Shown: positions 1 to 8,659, numbered from the stretch's first letter. The stretch: 39,236 nucleotides of DNA from an uncultured Eubacteriales bacterium (GCA_934445015.1 CAKSDJ010000009.1:1-39236); one strand, 5' to 3'. The notes: generated by a model not told the origin, from the letters alone. Made by a program: numbers and translations.

Positions 1-1
1 G

Positions 2-2017
2 AATATGGATACTCTTGTATCGCTCGGTGCCGCCGCGGCTTACGGATACAGTCTTTATAATCTGTTTGCTATGACAACGGCGGAAAACAATATGGCAGAG
101 CATTTGTATCACGGCCTTTATTTTGAATCAGCCGCTATGATATTAACGCTTATTACCGTTGGAAAACTTTTAGAGCAGTACGCAAAGGGCAAAACTACCA
201 ACGCCATAAAATCACTTATAGAATTGGCACCTAAGACCGCAACGGTAATCAGAAACGGCGAAGAAATAATAATAGACGCCGAAGACATTTTGAAAGATGA
301 TATATTTATTGTAAGTGCAGGCGAGGTGTTTCCGGCAGATGGTATTGTAACCGAAGGTTCGGGAGCGGTTGATGAATCATCACTTACGGGTGAAAGCATA
401 CCTGTTGATAAATTTGCAGGCAGCAAGGTGTCATCCGCTACAATAAATGTAACCGGTAAACTTGTCTGCCGTGCTACCGCTGTCGGGGACGACAGCACTC
501 TTTCGCAGATAATAAGAGCCGTGAGCGATGCAGCAGCAACAAAGGCGCCGATTGCCAGAATAGCCGATAAGGTATCTGCAGTGTTTGTGCCTGCCGTACT
601 GCTCATTTCATTGATCACGCTTATAATATGGCTTGCAGTGGGTGAAACTGCGGGTTTTGCGCTTGCACGCGCAATATCGGTGTTGGTTATAAGCTGCCCT
701 TGTGCATTAGGACTTGCGACCCCCGTTGCAATAATGGTGGCAAGCGGTGTCGGCGCTACGCACGGAATACTTTTTAAAAACGCCGAGGCGCTTGAACTTT
801 GCGGAAAGTGCAACACCGTTGTGCTTGATAAAACCGGCACTGTTACAAGCGGCAAACCGGTTGTGACAGATGTAATACCGACAGGCAAAACAGATGTCGA
901 AACATTGCTTCAGATAGCCTATACAATTGAAAAATCAAGCGCGCATCCGCTTGCAAAGGCCGTTTGCGAATATGCCGCAGAAAAACAAATAAACGTGTTG
1001 CCGGCAACAGACTTTAAAGAGTTTGTGGGTTCGGGCGTAGAAGCGTTGATAAACGGTAAAGTTTGTTTTGCAGGCAGTTTAAGCGCCGTAAGCAAAAAAA
1101 TAGAAATTTCGCAGGATATAAGCGATACGGCTGATAGAATTTCGATTCAGGGTAAAACTCCGCTTTTGTTTGTAAATGACAATGACCTGATAGGCGTTAT
1201 AGCCGTTGCCGACAGCATAAAAGACGACAGCGCGTACGCCGTAAAGCAACTTAAAAATCTGGGCTGCAATGTTGTTATGCTTACAGGTGATAACAAAAAA
1301 ACCGCGAATGCCGTTGCAGAAAAGGTGGGTATAGAAACGGTTATATCAGATGTAAAACCGGATGGCAAGGCGGCAGAGGTAAACCGTTTAAAAAACAGCG
1401 GCAAGGTTATTATGGTGGGTGACGGTATAAATGACGCACTGGCACTTACATCCTCAGATATCGGTATAGCTATCGGAAGCGGTATGGATATAGCGGTAGA
1501 GTCGGCAGATGTTGTGCTGATGAAAAGCAGGCTTTCGGATGTTGCCGACGCTATACGTTTAAGCCGCAAGACATTGCGCAACATAAAGCAGAACCTGTTC
1601 TGGGCGTTTATATACAATGTTATAGGCATACCGCTTGCCGCAGGCGCATTTATACATTTGCTGGGATTAAAACTAAGCCCGATGTTCGGTGCGGCGGCTA
1701 TGAGTCTGTCAAGTTTCTGTGTGGTAACAAACGCGTTAAGGCTTAACTTTTTCAAGGTTAAGGATATGAATAAAGATATAAATACAAAAAGAGAGGAAAA
1801 TAAAGTTATGAAAAAAACAGTTAAAATCGAAGGTATGATGTGCGGTCATTGCGAAGCACACGTTAAATCCGCACTTGAATCTGTTGCCGGAATAACCGAA
1901 GCCGTTGTAAGCCACAAAACCGGCACCGCCGTTATAACACTTAACAGCAATGTAAGCGACGATATTATAAAAAATAAGGTTGAGTCGCAGGGATATACTG
2001 TTGTGGGTATTAAATAA
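2..2017 (+). CDS. copA: Copper-exporting P1B-type ATPase (CopA), 5' truncated by window edge, with C-terminal CopZ-like HMA domain
   Basis: This is an integral-membrane pump that uses ATP to export Cu(I) from the cytoplasm. The reading frame is already open at the window edge, so the N-terminal metal-binding domain(s) and first transmembrane segments are missing. Counting from the first in-frame Met (base 5), visible motifs are TGES at 128-131, the intramembrane CPC copper site at 231-233, the phosphorylated Asp in DKTGT at 275, the SAHP histidine at 314 and GDGIND from 472. A membrane pair follows near 550-590. A charged linker then leads to a separate heavy-metal-associated domain (last 69 residues) with the copper-binding MxCxxC motif (MMCGHC). 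A C-terminal rather than N-terminal HMA domain is notable, and it has its own internal ribosome-site-like sequence (separate entry). Family and function are secure. Cu over Ag/Zn preference is inferred from CPC. Confidence 0.95.
   Translation, partial: NMDTLVSLGAAAAYGYSLYNLFAMTTAENNMAEHLYHGLYFESAAMILTLITVGKLLEQYAKGKTTNAIKSLIELAPKTATVIRNGEEIIIDAEDILKDDIFIVSAGEVFPADGIVTEGSGAVDESSLTGESIPVDKFAGSKVSSATINVTGKLVCRATAVGDDSTLSQIIRAVSDAAATKAPIARIADKVSAVFVPAVLLISLITLIIWLAVGETAGFALARAISVLVISCPCALGLATPVAIMVASGVGATHGILFKNAEALELCGKCNTVVLDKTGTVTSGKPVVTDVIPTGKTDVETLLQIAYTIEKSSAHPLAKAVCEYAAEKQINVLPATDFKEFVGSGVEALINGKVCFAGSLSAVSKKIEISQDISDTADRISIQGKTPLLFVNDNDLIGVIAVADSIKDDSAYAVKQLKNLGCNVVMLTGDNKKTANAVAEKVGIETVISDVKPDGKAAEVNRLKNSGKVIMVGDGINDALALTSSDIGIAIGSGMDIAVESADVVLMKSRLSDVADAIRLSRKTLRNIKQNLFWAFIYNVIGIPLAAGAFIHLLGLKLSPMFGAAAMSLSSFCVVTNALRLNFFKVKDMNKDINTKREENKVMKKTVKIEGMMCGHCEAHVKSALESVAGITEAVVSHKTGTAVITLNSNVSDDIIKNKVESQGYTVVGIK
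1791..1810 (+). promoter_or_regulatory. Possible internal ribosome-binding site and ATG for a free CopZ-like chaperone
   Basis: Inside copA, a purine-rich GAGAGGA (1791-1797) precedes an in-frame ATG at 1808 by about 10 bases. Translation from that ATG would give a 69-residue protein that is exactly one HMA domain, starting MKKTVKIEG like a stand-alone CopZ. The same domain is also read through as the C-terminus of CopA because no stop separates them. Internal initiation is an inference from position and sequence only. It would yield a soluble copper chaperone from the pump gene. Confidence 0.4.
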
Positions 2018-2185
2018 GGTACAGATTCTTATAATTATGAATTATGCGTTAAAAACGGTATTACTCAATAAAAAAGTAAGAAAACCGCTATAAAAAATTT
2101 AGTTATATTTCCCATAGCTTTTAAAGCAATTGACTTACATTTTTTTAGGCTCACAGTGTTTAAACCGCTGCACTACAATACGCAC

Positions 2186-2213
2186 TTGACTTTTGATTTA
2201 AATATGTTAGAAT
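2186..2213 (+). promoter_or_regulatory. Sigma-A-type promoter for the metallophosphoesterase gene
   Basis: TTGACT (-35, 2186-2191) and TAGAAT (-10, 2208-2213) are separated by 16 bases, with an extended -10 TG at 2205-2206. Transcription would begin near 2220, leaving a leader of about 50 bases with a strong ribosome site GGGAGGA (2256-2262) before the ATG at 2268. Confidence 0.7.
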
Positions 2214-2267
2214 GATATCGACTTATGTTGGCTTTTAAATTGTTTAATTATCTACGGGAGGAATTTT

Positions 2268-3230
2268 ATGCAAATTTTAAATAAAAGTGCAGGAAGAGAT
2301 TTTACTGTTCTTAACTTGACCGATATAAATATGTCGTTTGATGAGTGGCAGCGTGGTTCTTATACATGTAGGTTGCTTGAAGGAACTGTAAAAGAAATGG
2401 TGGATAAGGTTTCCCCTGATTTAATAACATTTACCGGTGATTTTTCATATGGGGCGGATGATATATGCTATAAAAATGCGGCGGATCTTATTAATTCTTT
2501 TGGTGTTCCGTGGGCGTTTGTATGGGGTAATCACGATAATCAATGCGGTGCCGAAAGGGTAGATGAGCTTGCCGAACTGATGATGAGCTATAGTAATTGT
2601 ATTTTTGAAAAAGGTGATGCATCGCTCGGCAGCGGCAACTATGTTATACGTATTGATGAGGATAATATACCCATATATTCCTTAATAATGATGGATAGTC
2701 ATGACAGAGAAGATTGGATTGACGATAGCGGTGAAAAAACCTGGTGCTGGGGCAGACTTAATAAAAATCAACTTGATTGGTATGAGAAAACCGCAAAAGG
2801 AATTAATACAAAAATTGCACTTTTAACACACATACCACTGCCGGCTTTCAGAATGGCTTTCAGCACAGCTTGGAACAAGGAATACGAACCCAAAAAAGTT
2901 ACATATGATGAAACTAAAAAGCAAAAGTATTGGAATGAAGGCTATAAAAATTCTTACGGGACATGTTATGAGGATATATGCAGTTATCCGATAGATAGTG
3001 GGGAATTTTCGGTGATAAGCAAAGGCGGTAATACCGAACTTATTTTAGTGGGTCACGATCACGTTAACAGTTTTGTTATTGATTATAAAGGCATAAAACT
3101 TGCATACGCACTGAAAACCGGTGCAGGTTGTTATTGGAATGAAAATTTAAATGGTGGAACAGTCATTAAAATAAGTAAAAGCGGTGCGTCAATAGAACAT
3201 ATATTTGTTGATTCAAAAAAATTTATGTGA
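2268..3230 (+). CDS. Calcineurin-like metallophosphoesterase, cytoplasmic
   Basis: This is a predicted dinuclear-metal phosphoesterase of 320 residues; its substrate cannot be read from sequence. The family motifs are in order: Asp19 in LTDIN, GD at 57-58, GNHD at 87-90, the metal His188 in LTHIP and GHDH at 262-265. In the first motif the usual D-x-H is D-x-N (Asn21), a visible departure in one metal ligand. There is no signal peptide or membrane segment, so it should act in the cytoplasm. The gene is monocistronic: its own promoter lies upstream and another promoter follows before rodA. It looks more A+T rich than its neighbours by eye, which may indicate separate acquisition. It could be a nucleotide, phosphodiester or phosphoprotein phosphatase; the family call is firm, the role unknown. 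Confidence 0.85.
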   Translation: MQILNKSAGRDFTVLNLTDINMSFDEWQRGSYTCRLLEGTVKEMVDKVSPDLITFTGDFSYGADDICYKNAADLINSFGVPWAFVWGNHDNQCGAERVDELAELMMSYSNCIFEKGDASLGSGNYVIRIDEDNIPIYSLIMMDSHDREDWIDDSGEKTWCWGRLNKNQLDWYEKTAKGINTKIALLTHIPLPAFRMAFSTAWNKEYEPKKVTYDETKKQKYWNEGYKNSYGTCYEDICSYPIDSGEFSVISKGGNTELILVGHDHVNSFVIDYKGIKLAYALKTGAGCYWNENLNGGTVIKISKSGASIEHIFVDSKKFM

Positions 3231-3241
3231 GTAATAAATAG

Positions 3242-3259
3242 ATTACAGAATACTGTAAT
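3242..3259. promoter_or_regulatory. Inverted repeat just upstream of the rodA promoter, possible operator
   Basis: ATTACAG (3242-3248) and CTGTAAT (3253-3259) form a perfect 7-base inverted repeat around a 4-base spacer, ending 6 bases before the -35 box of the rodA promoter. There is no T-tract after it, so it does not look like a terminator for the preceding gene. A protein-binding site is a guess from position. Confidence 0.35.
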
Positions 3260-3265
3260 TATTAC

Positions 3266-3294
3266 TTGAAAAAGCACCTGAAATTTAATATAAT
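3266..3294 (+). promoter_or_regulatory. Sigma-A-type promoter for rodA
   Basis: TTGAAA (3266-3271) and a consensus TATAAT (3289-3294) are separated by exactly 17 bases. The predicted start of transcription is about 3301, a few tens of bases before the rodA start. Confidence 0.8.
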
Positions 3295-3332
3295 TATGTT
3301 GTGTTTAAAATATTAAACGGCAGGTGAACTTT

Positions 3333-4463
3333 TTGGGCAAAATTATTTCGCGCATCGCCGACTATATCCGTGAAACCGATAAATTGTTTTTAAGTTTGTG
3401 CATTTTTGCATCGCTTTACGGTTGTCTTGCAGTATATTCTTCGACAAGATATTTAGGTACTATGCGCCCCGTGCTTGTTCAGGCTATCGGAGTTTTGATA
3501 GGCGTTGTTGCGGCAATTATTATTTCGGGCATTGACTTTGAACGCTTTACAAAATACTGGTATGTGTTTGCGGTGCTTGGCGTTATACCCGTAATTCTTA
3601 CGTTTTTTATAGGTTGGGCTCCCGAAGGCACCGACGATAAGGCGTGGCTTGATCTTGGATTTACAACATTTCAGCCGGCAGAACTTTTAAAAATCTGCTT
3701 TATTATTACCTTTGCGGCACACCTTAACAAGGTGAGACCTGACATAAACAAAATCAAAACACTTATCCCCGTTTGCCTGCACGGTGCATTTCCTGTTTTG
3801 CTTATACATTTTCAGGGTGATGACGGCACGGCACTTGTGTTTGCTGTTATGGTGCTTGTTATGATGTGCGCTGCGGGTGTTTCGGTCAAGTATTTTATAT
3901 TGGCGTTTATTGCTCTGATAATCGGTTCGCCGATTATATATTTTGTAATTATGAACGATGATCAGCGTCAGAGACTTGTCAGTATGTTTGATATAGAGTC
4001 GGATATTATGGGCTCTACGTATCAGCAGTACCGCGGCAGAATGGCGCTTGCAAACGGCGGTTTTACGGGTCAGGGATTATTTAAGGGCAGTCTTACTCAG
4101 GTAGGCGGCGTCCCGGAAGGTCAAAATGACTTTATATTTGTAAGCATTGGTGAAGAACTTGGATTTTTGGGTTGCATGGCTGTGCTTATAATTTTGGCGG
4201 CAATTTGTTTGCGTGCCGTAAATATTGCAAGAAACTGCACAAAACAAAGCGGTAAAATAATCTGCATAGGATTTTTCGGTATGATACTTGCGCAGATTAT
4301 TATAAACATAGGTATGTGCATAGCGCTTTTGCCTGTTATAGGCGTAACACTTCCTTTTTTCAGTGCGGGCGGCACATCGCTTATATGTGTATATTTGGGC
4401 GTCGGTCTGGTGCTTAGCGTTTATATGCACAGAAATTCAAGAACACTTTATTTGCATGATTAA
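3333..4463 (+). CDS. rodA: RodA, SEDS-family peptidoglycan glycosyltransferase
   Basis: RodA is a polytopic membrane enzyme that polymerises lipid II into glycan strands during cell elongation, with a class B penicillin-binding protein partner. Evidence is the SEDS pattern of about ten hydrophobic segments, the QPAELLK motif, QGDDGTAL (matching the family's QPDLGTAL), and the block around PEGQNDFIF and GEELGFLG. The Asp of NDFIF (residue 266 from the chosen start) aligns with the essential Asp of the family. The C-terminus ends in the usual LPFFSAGGTSL region. A GTG at 3324 is in frame, but AGGTGA at 3322-3327 is a ribosome site placed 5 bases before the TTG at 3333, so TTG is preferred (376 residues). 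RodA rather than FtsW or SpoVE is judged from motif wording and lack of a division cluster. The gene has its own promoter and terminator. Confidence 0.9.
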   Translation: MGKIISRIADYIRETDKLFLSLCIFASLYGCLAVYSSTRYLGTMRPVLVQAIGVLIGVVAAIIISGIDFERFTKYWYVFAVLGVIPVILTFFIGWAPEGTDDKAWLDLGFTTFQPAELLKICFIITFAAHLNKVRPDINKIKTLIPVCLHGAFPVLLIHFQGDDGTALVFAVMVLVMMCAAGVSVKYFILAFIALIIGSPIIYFVIMNDDQRQRLVSMFDIESDIMGSTYQQYRGRMALANGGFTGQGLFKGSLTQVGGVPEGQNDFIFVSIGEELGFLGCMAVLIILAAICLRAVNIARNCTKQSGKIICIGFFGMILAQIIINIGMCIALLPVIGVTLPFFSAGGTSLICVYLGVGLVLSVYMHRNSRTLYLHD

Positions 4464-4493
4464 AATATAATAAATGCCTGCACAGGCGTGATA

Positions 4494-4526
4494 AAACAAA
4501 ACCGCCTGCGGCGGTTTTGTTTGTTT
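4494..4526 (+). terminator. Intrinsic terminator after rodA
   Basis: A perfect 13-base stem (4494-4506 with 4510-4522) rich in GC at its top, closed by a 3-base loop, runs directly into a T-rich tract ending at 4526. It separates rodA from the next operon. Confidence 0.9.
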
Positions 4527-4544
4527 ATAATTCATAAAATTTAC

Positions 4545-4573
4545 TTTATTTCATAACTTATATATGATAAAAT
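4545..4573 (+). promoter_or_regulatory. Probable extended -10 promoter for the beta-CASP/nucleoside operon
   Basis: TG at 4565-4566 followed by TAAAAT (4568-4573) is an extended -10 element. The matching -35 position (TTTATT, 4545-4550) is weak. It is the best promoter candidate between the rodA terminator and the ATG at 4603, which has ribosome site AGGGAGTG (4588-4595). Confidence 0.5.
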
Positions 4574-4602
4574 AAAGAAAAACTCATAGGGAGTGTATCA
4601 AT

Positions 4603-6204
4603 ATGAAAGTTACGTTTTTAGGAGCAACCCACGAAGTAACCGGTTCTTGCACACTGCTTGAGGCAAACGGCAAAAACATACTTATAGATTGCGGTCTTGA
4701 ACAAGGCGCCGATATTTATGAAAATTGCGAGATACCCGTTGTACCGTGTGATATTGACGCGATATGTCTGACACACGCACATATTGACCATTCGGGTAAA
4801 ATTCCTGCGCTTACCGCACAGGGTTTCAAGGGCGATATATACACAACTCTGGCCACCCAAAAACTATGCAATATTATGCTGCGCGATTCTGCCCATATAC
4901 AGGAATTTGAGGCAGAGTGGCGCAATCGCAAGGCACAGCGCGCAGGCAAAGAGGAATATTTGCCTCTTTATACCCTGGATGATGTTGAAAACACGCTTAA
5001 ACTTTTTAAACCCTACGGCTACGGTGAAACCGTTGAAATTTTTGACGGTATTAAAATTACTTTCAGCGATGCGGGGCATTTGCTCGGTTCGGCAAGTATT
5101 TTATTTGAGTTGACCGAAAACGGCAAAACAACAAGGTTACTGTTTTCGGGCGACCTTGGCAATGTTGACAGACCTTTGATAGACGATCCGTCAATGCCGC
5201 CCGAAGCCGATTATGTTGTTATAGAGTCGACATACGGCGACCGTCTGCACGGCGCAAGACCCGACTATACGCTGCAATTGACCGAAATTTTGCAGGAGAC
5301 TTTTGACCGCGGCGGCAATGTGGTTATACCTTCATTTGCGGTTGGCAGAACGCAGGAGCTGCTCTATCTTATCCGCAATATAAAAGAACAAAATCTTGTG
5401 AAAAACCATGCGGATTTTGAAGTTTATGTAGACAGTCCGTTGGCGGTAGAGGCAACAAACATATATTCATCGGGTCTTACCGATTACTACGATGCCGAAA
5501 CACTTGAGCTTTTAAGTCGAGGCATAAATCCTATATGTTTTGACGGGCTTAAACTGTCGGTTACATCCGATGATTCAAAGATGATCAATTTTAATGAGGA
5601 ACCCAAAGTTATTTTGTCGGCTTCGGGTATGTGTGAGGCAGGACGTATACGCCATCACCTCAAACATAATTTGTGGCGTTCTGACAGCACGATCCTTTTT
5701 GTAGGCTATCAGGCAGAGGGTACCATAGGCAGAAAACTTGTAGACGGCGAAAAATCGGTTAAACTTTTCGGTGAGGAAATAAATGTTCGCGCGCGAATTG
5801 CTACACTTACGGGTATAAGCGGACATGCCGATAAAAATATGTTGCTCAATTGGCTTTCCGAAACAAAATCCACCGTAAAAACCGTGTTTGTAAATCACGG
5901 CAACGACACTGTCTGCGACAGTTTTGCAAGTGCAATAGAATCTACGCTCGGCTTAAATGCAGTAGCGCCTTTCAGCGGTGATAAATACGACCTCGAAACC
6001 GGTGAATGTTTGGAAAAGGGCAGAATAGTGCGAATTGAACCTAAAAGCGAGGGCAGACACCGTGCAGATACGGTATTTTCGCGCCTTTATGCCGCGGGTC
6101 AGCGTTTGGTTTCTATAATAAATAAAAATAAAGACAGCGCGAATAAAGATATTGCCCGTTTTGCCGATCAGATAAACTCTTTGTGCGATAAATACGACAA
6201 ATAA
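4603..6204 (+). CDS. MBL-fold beta-CASP ribonuclease-like protein (COG1236 type)
   Basis: A 533-residue zinc-dependent metallo-beta-lactamase-fold hydrolase with the beta-CASP insertion, the architecture of RNA-processing nucleases such as CPSF73/Ysh1. The zinc motif HAHIDH is at 58-63, further metal residues are His159 (AGHLLGS) and Asp184 (SGDLGN), and the late His408 lies in SGHAD. VGRTQELL, SPLAVEAT and LSASGMCEAGR are typical beta-CASP segments. About 65 further residues follow as a charged tail. It is cytoplasmic. It differs from the RNase J at 16677 and lacks that family's start motif and C-terminal domain. It heads an operon of nucleoside phosphorylases and a cytidine deaminase, suggesting but not proving a role in RNA turnover. 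The real substrate is unknown. Confidence 0.85.
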   Translation: MKVTFLGATHEVTGSCTLLEANGKNILIDCGLEQGADIYENCEIPVVPCDIDAICLTHAHIDHSGKIPALTAQGFKGDIYTTLATQKLCNIMLRDSAHIQEFEAEWRNRKAQRAGKEEYLPLYTLDDVENTLKLFKPYGYGETVEIFDGIKITFSDAGHLLGSASILFELTENGKTTRLLFSGDLGNVDRPLIDDPSMPPEADYVVIESTYGDRLHGARPDYTLQLTEILQETFDRGGNVVIPSFAVGRTQELLYLIRNIKEQNLVKNHADFEVYVDSPLAVEATNIYSSGLTDYYDAETLELLSRGINPICFDGLKLSVTSDDSKMINFNEEPKVILSASGMCEAGRIRHHLKHNLWRSDSTILFVGYQAEGTIGRKLVDGEKSVKLFGEEINVRARIATLTGISGHADKNMLLNWLSETKSTVKTVFVNHGNDTVCDSFASAIESTLGLNAVAPFSGDKYDLETGECLEKGRIVRIEPKSEGRHRADTVFSRLYAAGQRLVSIINKNKDSANKDIARFADQINSLCDKYDK

Positions 6205-6221
6205 AGAAAGCGGTGAATTTT

Positions 6222-6938
6222 ATGAAAAATTATCCTACTCCGCATATAGACGCAACGCCCGATGATTTTGCAGAAACCGTTATTATGCCGGGCGATCCGC
6301 TGCGTGCAAAATTTATTGTCGAAAACTTTTTAAAAGATGCGCGCCTTGTAAATTCGGTCCGTGGCATAAACGGCTATACCGGTTATTATAAAAACAAGCG
6401 GATTTCGGTTATGGCAAGCGGTATGGGTATGCCGTCTATGGCAATATACTCATATGAACTTTTCAATATTTTCGGGGTGCAGAATATTATACGCATAGGT
6501 TCGGCAGGCTCAATAAACAGCGATATAAATATCCGTGATATTGTAATAGGTATGGGTGCCTGCACAAATTCGAATTTTGCGTCACAGTATAATTTATCGG
6601 GTGTATTTGCGCCTATTTGCAGTTACGACCTGCTTAAAGTATGCACCGAAACCGCAGATGAATTAAACATAAATGTAAAAGTCGGAAACCTGTACTCAAC
6701 AGACATTTTTTATGACGAAGGCAACTCATCGGCCGGGTGGAGCAAAATGGGCGTTATGGCGGTAGAAATGGAGTCGGCGGCGCTTTATATGAATGCGGCG
6801 CGCGCCCACAAAAACGCAATTGCAATTTGCACCGTGTCAGATAACATTTTGACGGGTGAGGCAACAACCGCAAAGGAACGTCAGGAGACTTTTACCGATA
6901 TGATGAATTTAGCACTTGAAACTGCAGTTAAGTTATAG
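6222..6938 (+). CDS. deoD: Purine nucleoside phosphorylase, DeoD type
   Basis: It splits purine (deoxy)ribonucleosides with phosphate into free base and (deoxy)ribose-1-phosphate. The chosen ATG gives 238 residues, the usual DeoD length. GGTGA at 6212-6216 is 5 bases upstream, so the in-frame GTG at 6213, which lies within that ribosome site, is not the likely start. Features are MPGDPLRAKFI near the N-terminus (phosphate and sugar binding), RIGSAGS, the VEMESAAL nucleoside-binding segment, and the catalytic Asp of TVSDN near the C-terminus. It lies 17 bases after the beta-CASP gene and 9 before cdd, so all are probably cotranscribed in a salvage operon. Confidence 0.95.
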   Translation: MKNYPTPHIDATPDDFAETVIMPGDPLRAKFIVENFLKDARLVNSVRGINGYTGYYKNKRISVMASGMGMPSMAIYSYELFNIFGVQNIIRIGSAGSINSDINIRDIVIGMGACTNSNFASQYNLSGVFAPICSYDLLKVCTETADELNINVKVGNLYSTDIFYDEGNSSAGWSKMGVMAVEMESAALYMNAARAHKNAIAICTVSDNILTGEATTAKERQETFTDMMNLALETAVKL

Positions 6939-6947
6939 GTAACGTTT

Positions 6948-7349
6948 ATGGATAAAATTTTGTTGTGTCAAACTGCAATTAAAGCTCAGAAAAATTCATA
7001 TTCGCCGTATTCGGGCTGCAGGGTAGGTGCCGCTCTGCTTTGCAAAAACGGAAAAATTTATACCGGCTGCAACATTGAAAATGCATCTTTTTCACCGACA
7101 ATATGTGCAGAGCGAACTGCATTTGTCAAAGCTGTAAGCGAGGGCGATACCGATTTTGAAGCCATTGCGATAGCAGGCAAAAAAGGCGATGTTTCGGCGC
7201 CGTTTTCACCTTGCGGTGTATGCCGGCAGGTAATGTCAGAGTTTTGCGGCGCCGATTTTAAAATACTTGTTGTAACAAGCAGCGATGCATTCATTGAGTA
7301 TAATCTCGGTGAACTGTTGCCGAATTCTTTTGATTTAAAGGAAGAATAG
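6948..7349 (+). CDS. cdd: Cytidine deaminase
   Basis: A zinc enzyme that deaminates cytidine and deoxycytidine to uridine and deoxyuridine, supplying substrate for the next gene's phosphorylase. It has 133 residues, typical of the small homotetrameric form. The zinc site is Cys53-Ala-Glu55 plus PCGVC with Cys89 and Cys92; Glu55 is the proton shuttle. The substrate loop CNIENASF is intact. Its ribosome site overlaps the deoD stop codon (TAGGT), consistent with translational coupling. Confidence 0.97.
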   Translation: MDKILLCQTAIKAQKNSYSPYSGCRVGAALLCKNGKIYTGCNIENASFSPTICAERTAFVKAVSEGDTDFEAIAIAGKKGDVSAPFSPCGVCRQVMSEFCGADFKILVVTSSDAFIEYNLGELLPNSFDLKEE

Positions 7350-7352
7350 TCT

Positions 7353-8651
7353 ATGAGAATGTATGATATTATTGCAAAAAAGCGTGACGGCGGCGAGCTT
7401 TCGGACGCTGAGATACGCTATTTTGTAAACGGATATACGTCAGGCGATATACCCGATTATCAGGCGTCGGCGTTACTTATGGCCATATATCTCAGGGGTA
7501 TGACCGAAAGCGAAACAACATCGCTTACACAATATATGGCGATGTCGGGGGATCTTGTTGACCTGACATATTTCGGTGCGCTTTCTGCCGATAAGCACAG
7601 CACCGGTGGGGTAGGCGACAAAACTACTCTTATAGCGGCACCGATAGCGGCAGCCTGCGGCATTAAAGTTGCAAAAATGTCGGGCAGGGGGTTAGGTTAT
7701 ACCGGCGGTACCGCCGATAAGTTAGAGTCGATCAAAGGTTATAAAACAAATATTTCTAACGAAGATTTTTTTAATATTGTAAACCGTGTGGGCGTTGCGG
7801 TTATAACGCAAAGCGGTAATCTTACACCGGCTGATAAAAAACTTTATGCCCTGCGTGATGTAACTGCTACGGTAGAAAGCATTCCGCTTATAACCGCAAG
7901 TGTTATGAGCAAAAAAATAGCGTCGGGTGCAAAAAACATTGTGCTTGACGTTAAATACGGTTCGGGTGCTTTTATGAAAACAAAGCAAAACGCCGAGCTT
8001 TTGGCGCAAAATATGGTTAAAATAGGCGAACTTTGCGGCAGAAATACGGCGGCGGTCATTACGAATATGAATGTTCCGCTCGGGTATGCCGTTGGTAACA
8101 GTCTGGAAGTAATTGAAGCGGTAAACATTTTAAAATGCAGACAACAGGGTGATTTGCGTGAAATATCCACCGTGCTTGCAGGCAATATGATAGCGCTTGC
8201 ACAGGGTGTTTCCGAAAAAGAGGGCATTTTGCTTGCCGAAAAAGCGCTCGACAGCGGAAAAGCGTTTTTAAAAATGCGTGAGTGGATTGCCGCACAGGGC
8301 GGTGACATTGCTTGTATAGATGACACATCGCTCTTTGAAAAAGCGGATTACAGCATGTGCATTAAGGCTGCCGCTTCAGGATTTGTAAGTAAAATGGACT
8401 GCGAAAAAATAGGCATTGCAAGCGTTGCTTTAGGGGCAGGCAGAACTGCTAAGGACGATAAAATCGACCTCACGGCAGGTATAATGCTGTCGGCAAAAAC
8501 GGGTGATTATGTCTCTTTTGGGGACTGCCTTGCAACCCTTTACGGCAATGATGAAAACAAGTTAAAACAAGCGGCTGAAATTTATAAATCGGCAGTTAAA
8601 ATAGGCGAAAACGCGTTAAAAGAACCATTGATTTATAAAACGTTAAGGTAG
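7353..8651 (+). CDS. pdp: Pyrimidine-nucleoside / thymidine phosphorylase
   Basis: It cleaves uridine, deoxyuridine and thymidine with phosphate. Length is 432 residues, as for Firmicutes Pdp. The family signature KHSTGGVGDK is at 81-90 (phosphate and nucleoside binding), followed by KMSGRGLGYTGGTADKLE. The SRxI-like base-binding region and the K/R pair are consistent with Pdp, but Pdp versus DeoA (thymidine-specific) cannot be settled by eye. Only 3 bases separate it from cdd, so products of Cdd can pass directly to this enzyme. No deoC or deoB is in the window, so the sugar-phosphate end of the pathway is encoded elsewhere. Confidence 0.93.
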   Translation: MRMYDIIAKKRDGGELSDAEIRYFVNGYTSGDIPDYQASALLMAIYLRGMTESETTSLTQYMAMSGDLVDLTYFGALSADKHSTGGVGDKTTLIAAPIAAACGIKVAKMSGRGLGYTGGTADKLESIKGYKTNISNEDFFNIVNRVGVAVITQSGNLTPADKKLYALRDVTATVESIPLITASVMSKKIASGAKNIVLDVKYGSGAFMKTKQNAELLAQNMVKIGELCGRNTAAVITNMNVPLGYAVGNSLEVIEAVNILKCRQQGDLREISTVLAGNMIALAQGVSEKEGILLAEKALDSGKAFLKMREWIAAQGGDIACIDDTSLFEKADYSMCIKAAASGFVSKMDCEKIGIASVALGAGRTAKDDKIDLTAGIMLSAKTGDYVSFGDCLATLYGNDENKLKQAAEIYKSAVKIGENALKEPLIYKTLR

Positions 8652-8659
8652 AGAAATTT

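Noticed and set aside
118..888. Long open frame (256 codons) on the minus strand inside copA
   Set aside because: It is antisense to an unmistakable P1B-ATPase, its product is a low-complexity Ser/Thr/Ala-rich sequence with no family motif, and it has no ribosome site. The same reasoning excludes the other antisense frames, such as 1147-1755, 7844-8326 and 28834-29427.
3324..3326. GTG as the rodA start
   Set aside because: The GTG lies inside the ribosome-binding sequence AGGTGA itself, which is correctly spaced for the TTG at 3333.
6213..6215. GTG as the deoD start
   Set aside because: It is part of the GGTGA ribosome site that serves the ATG at 6222, and the ATG gives the normal family length.
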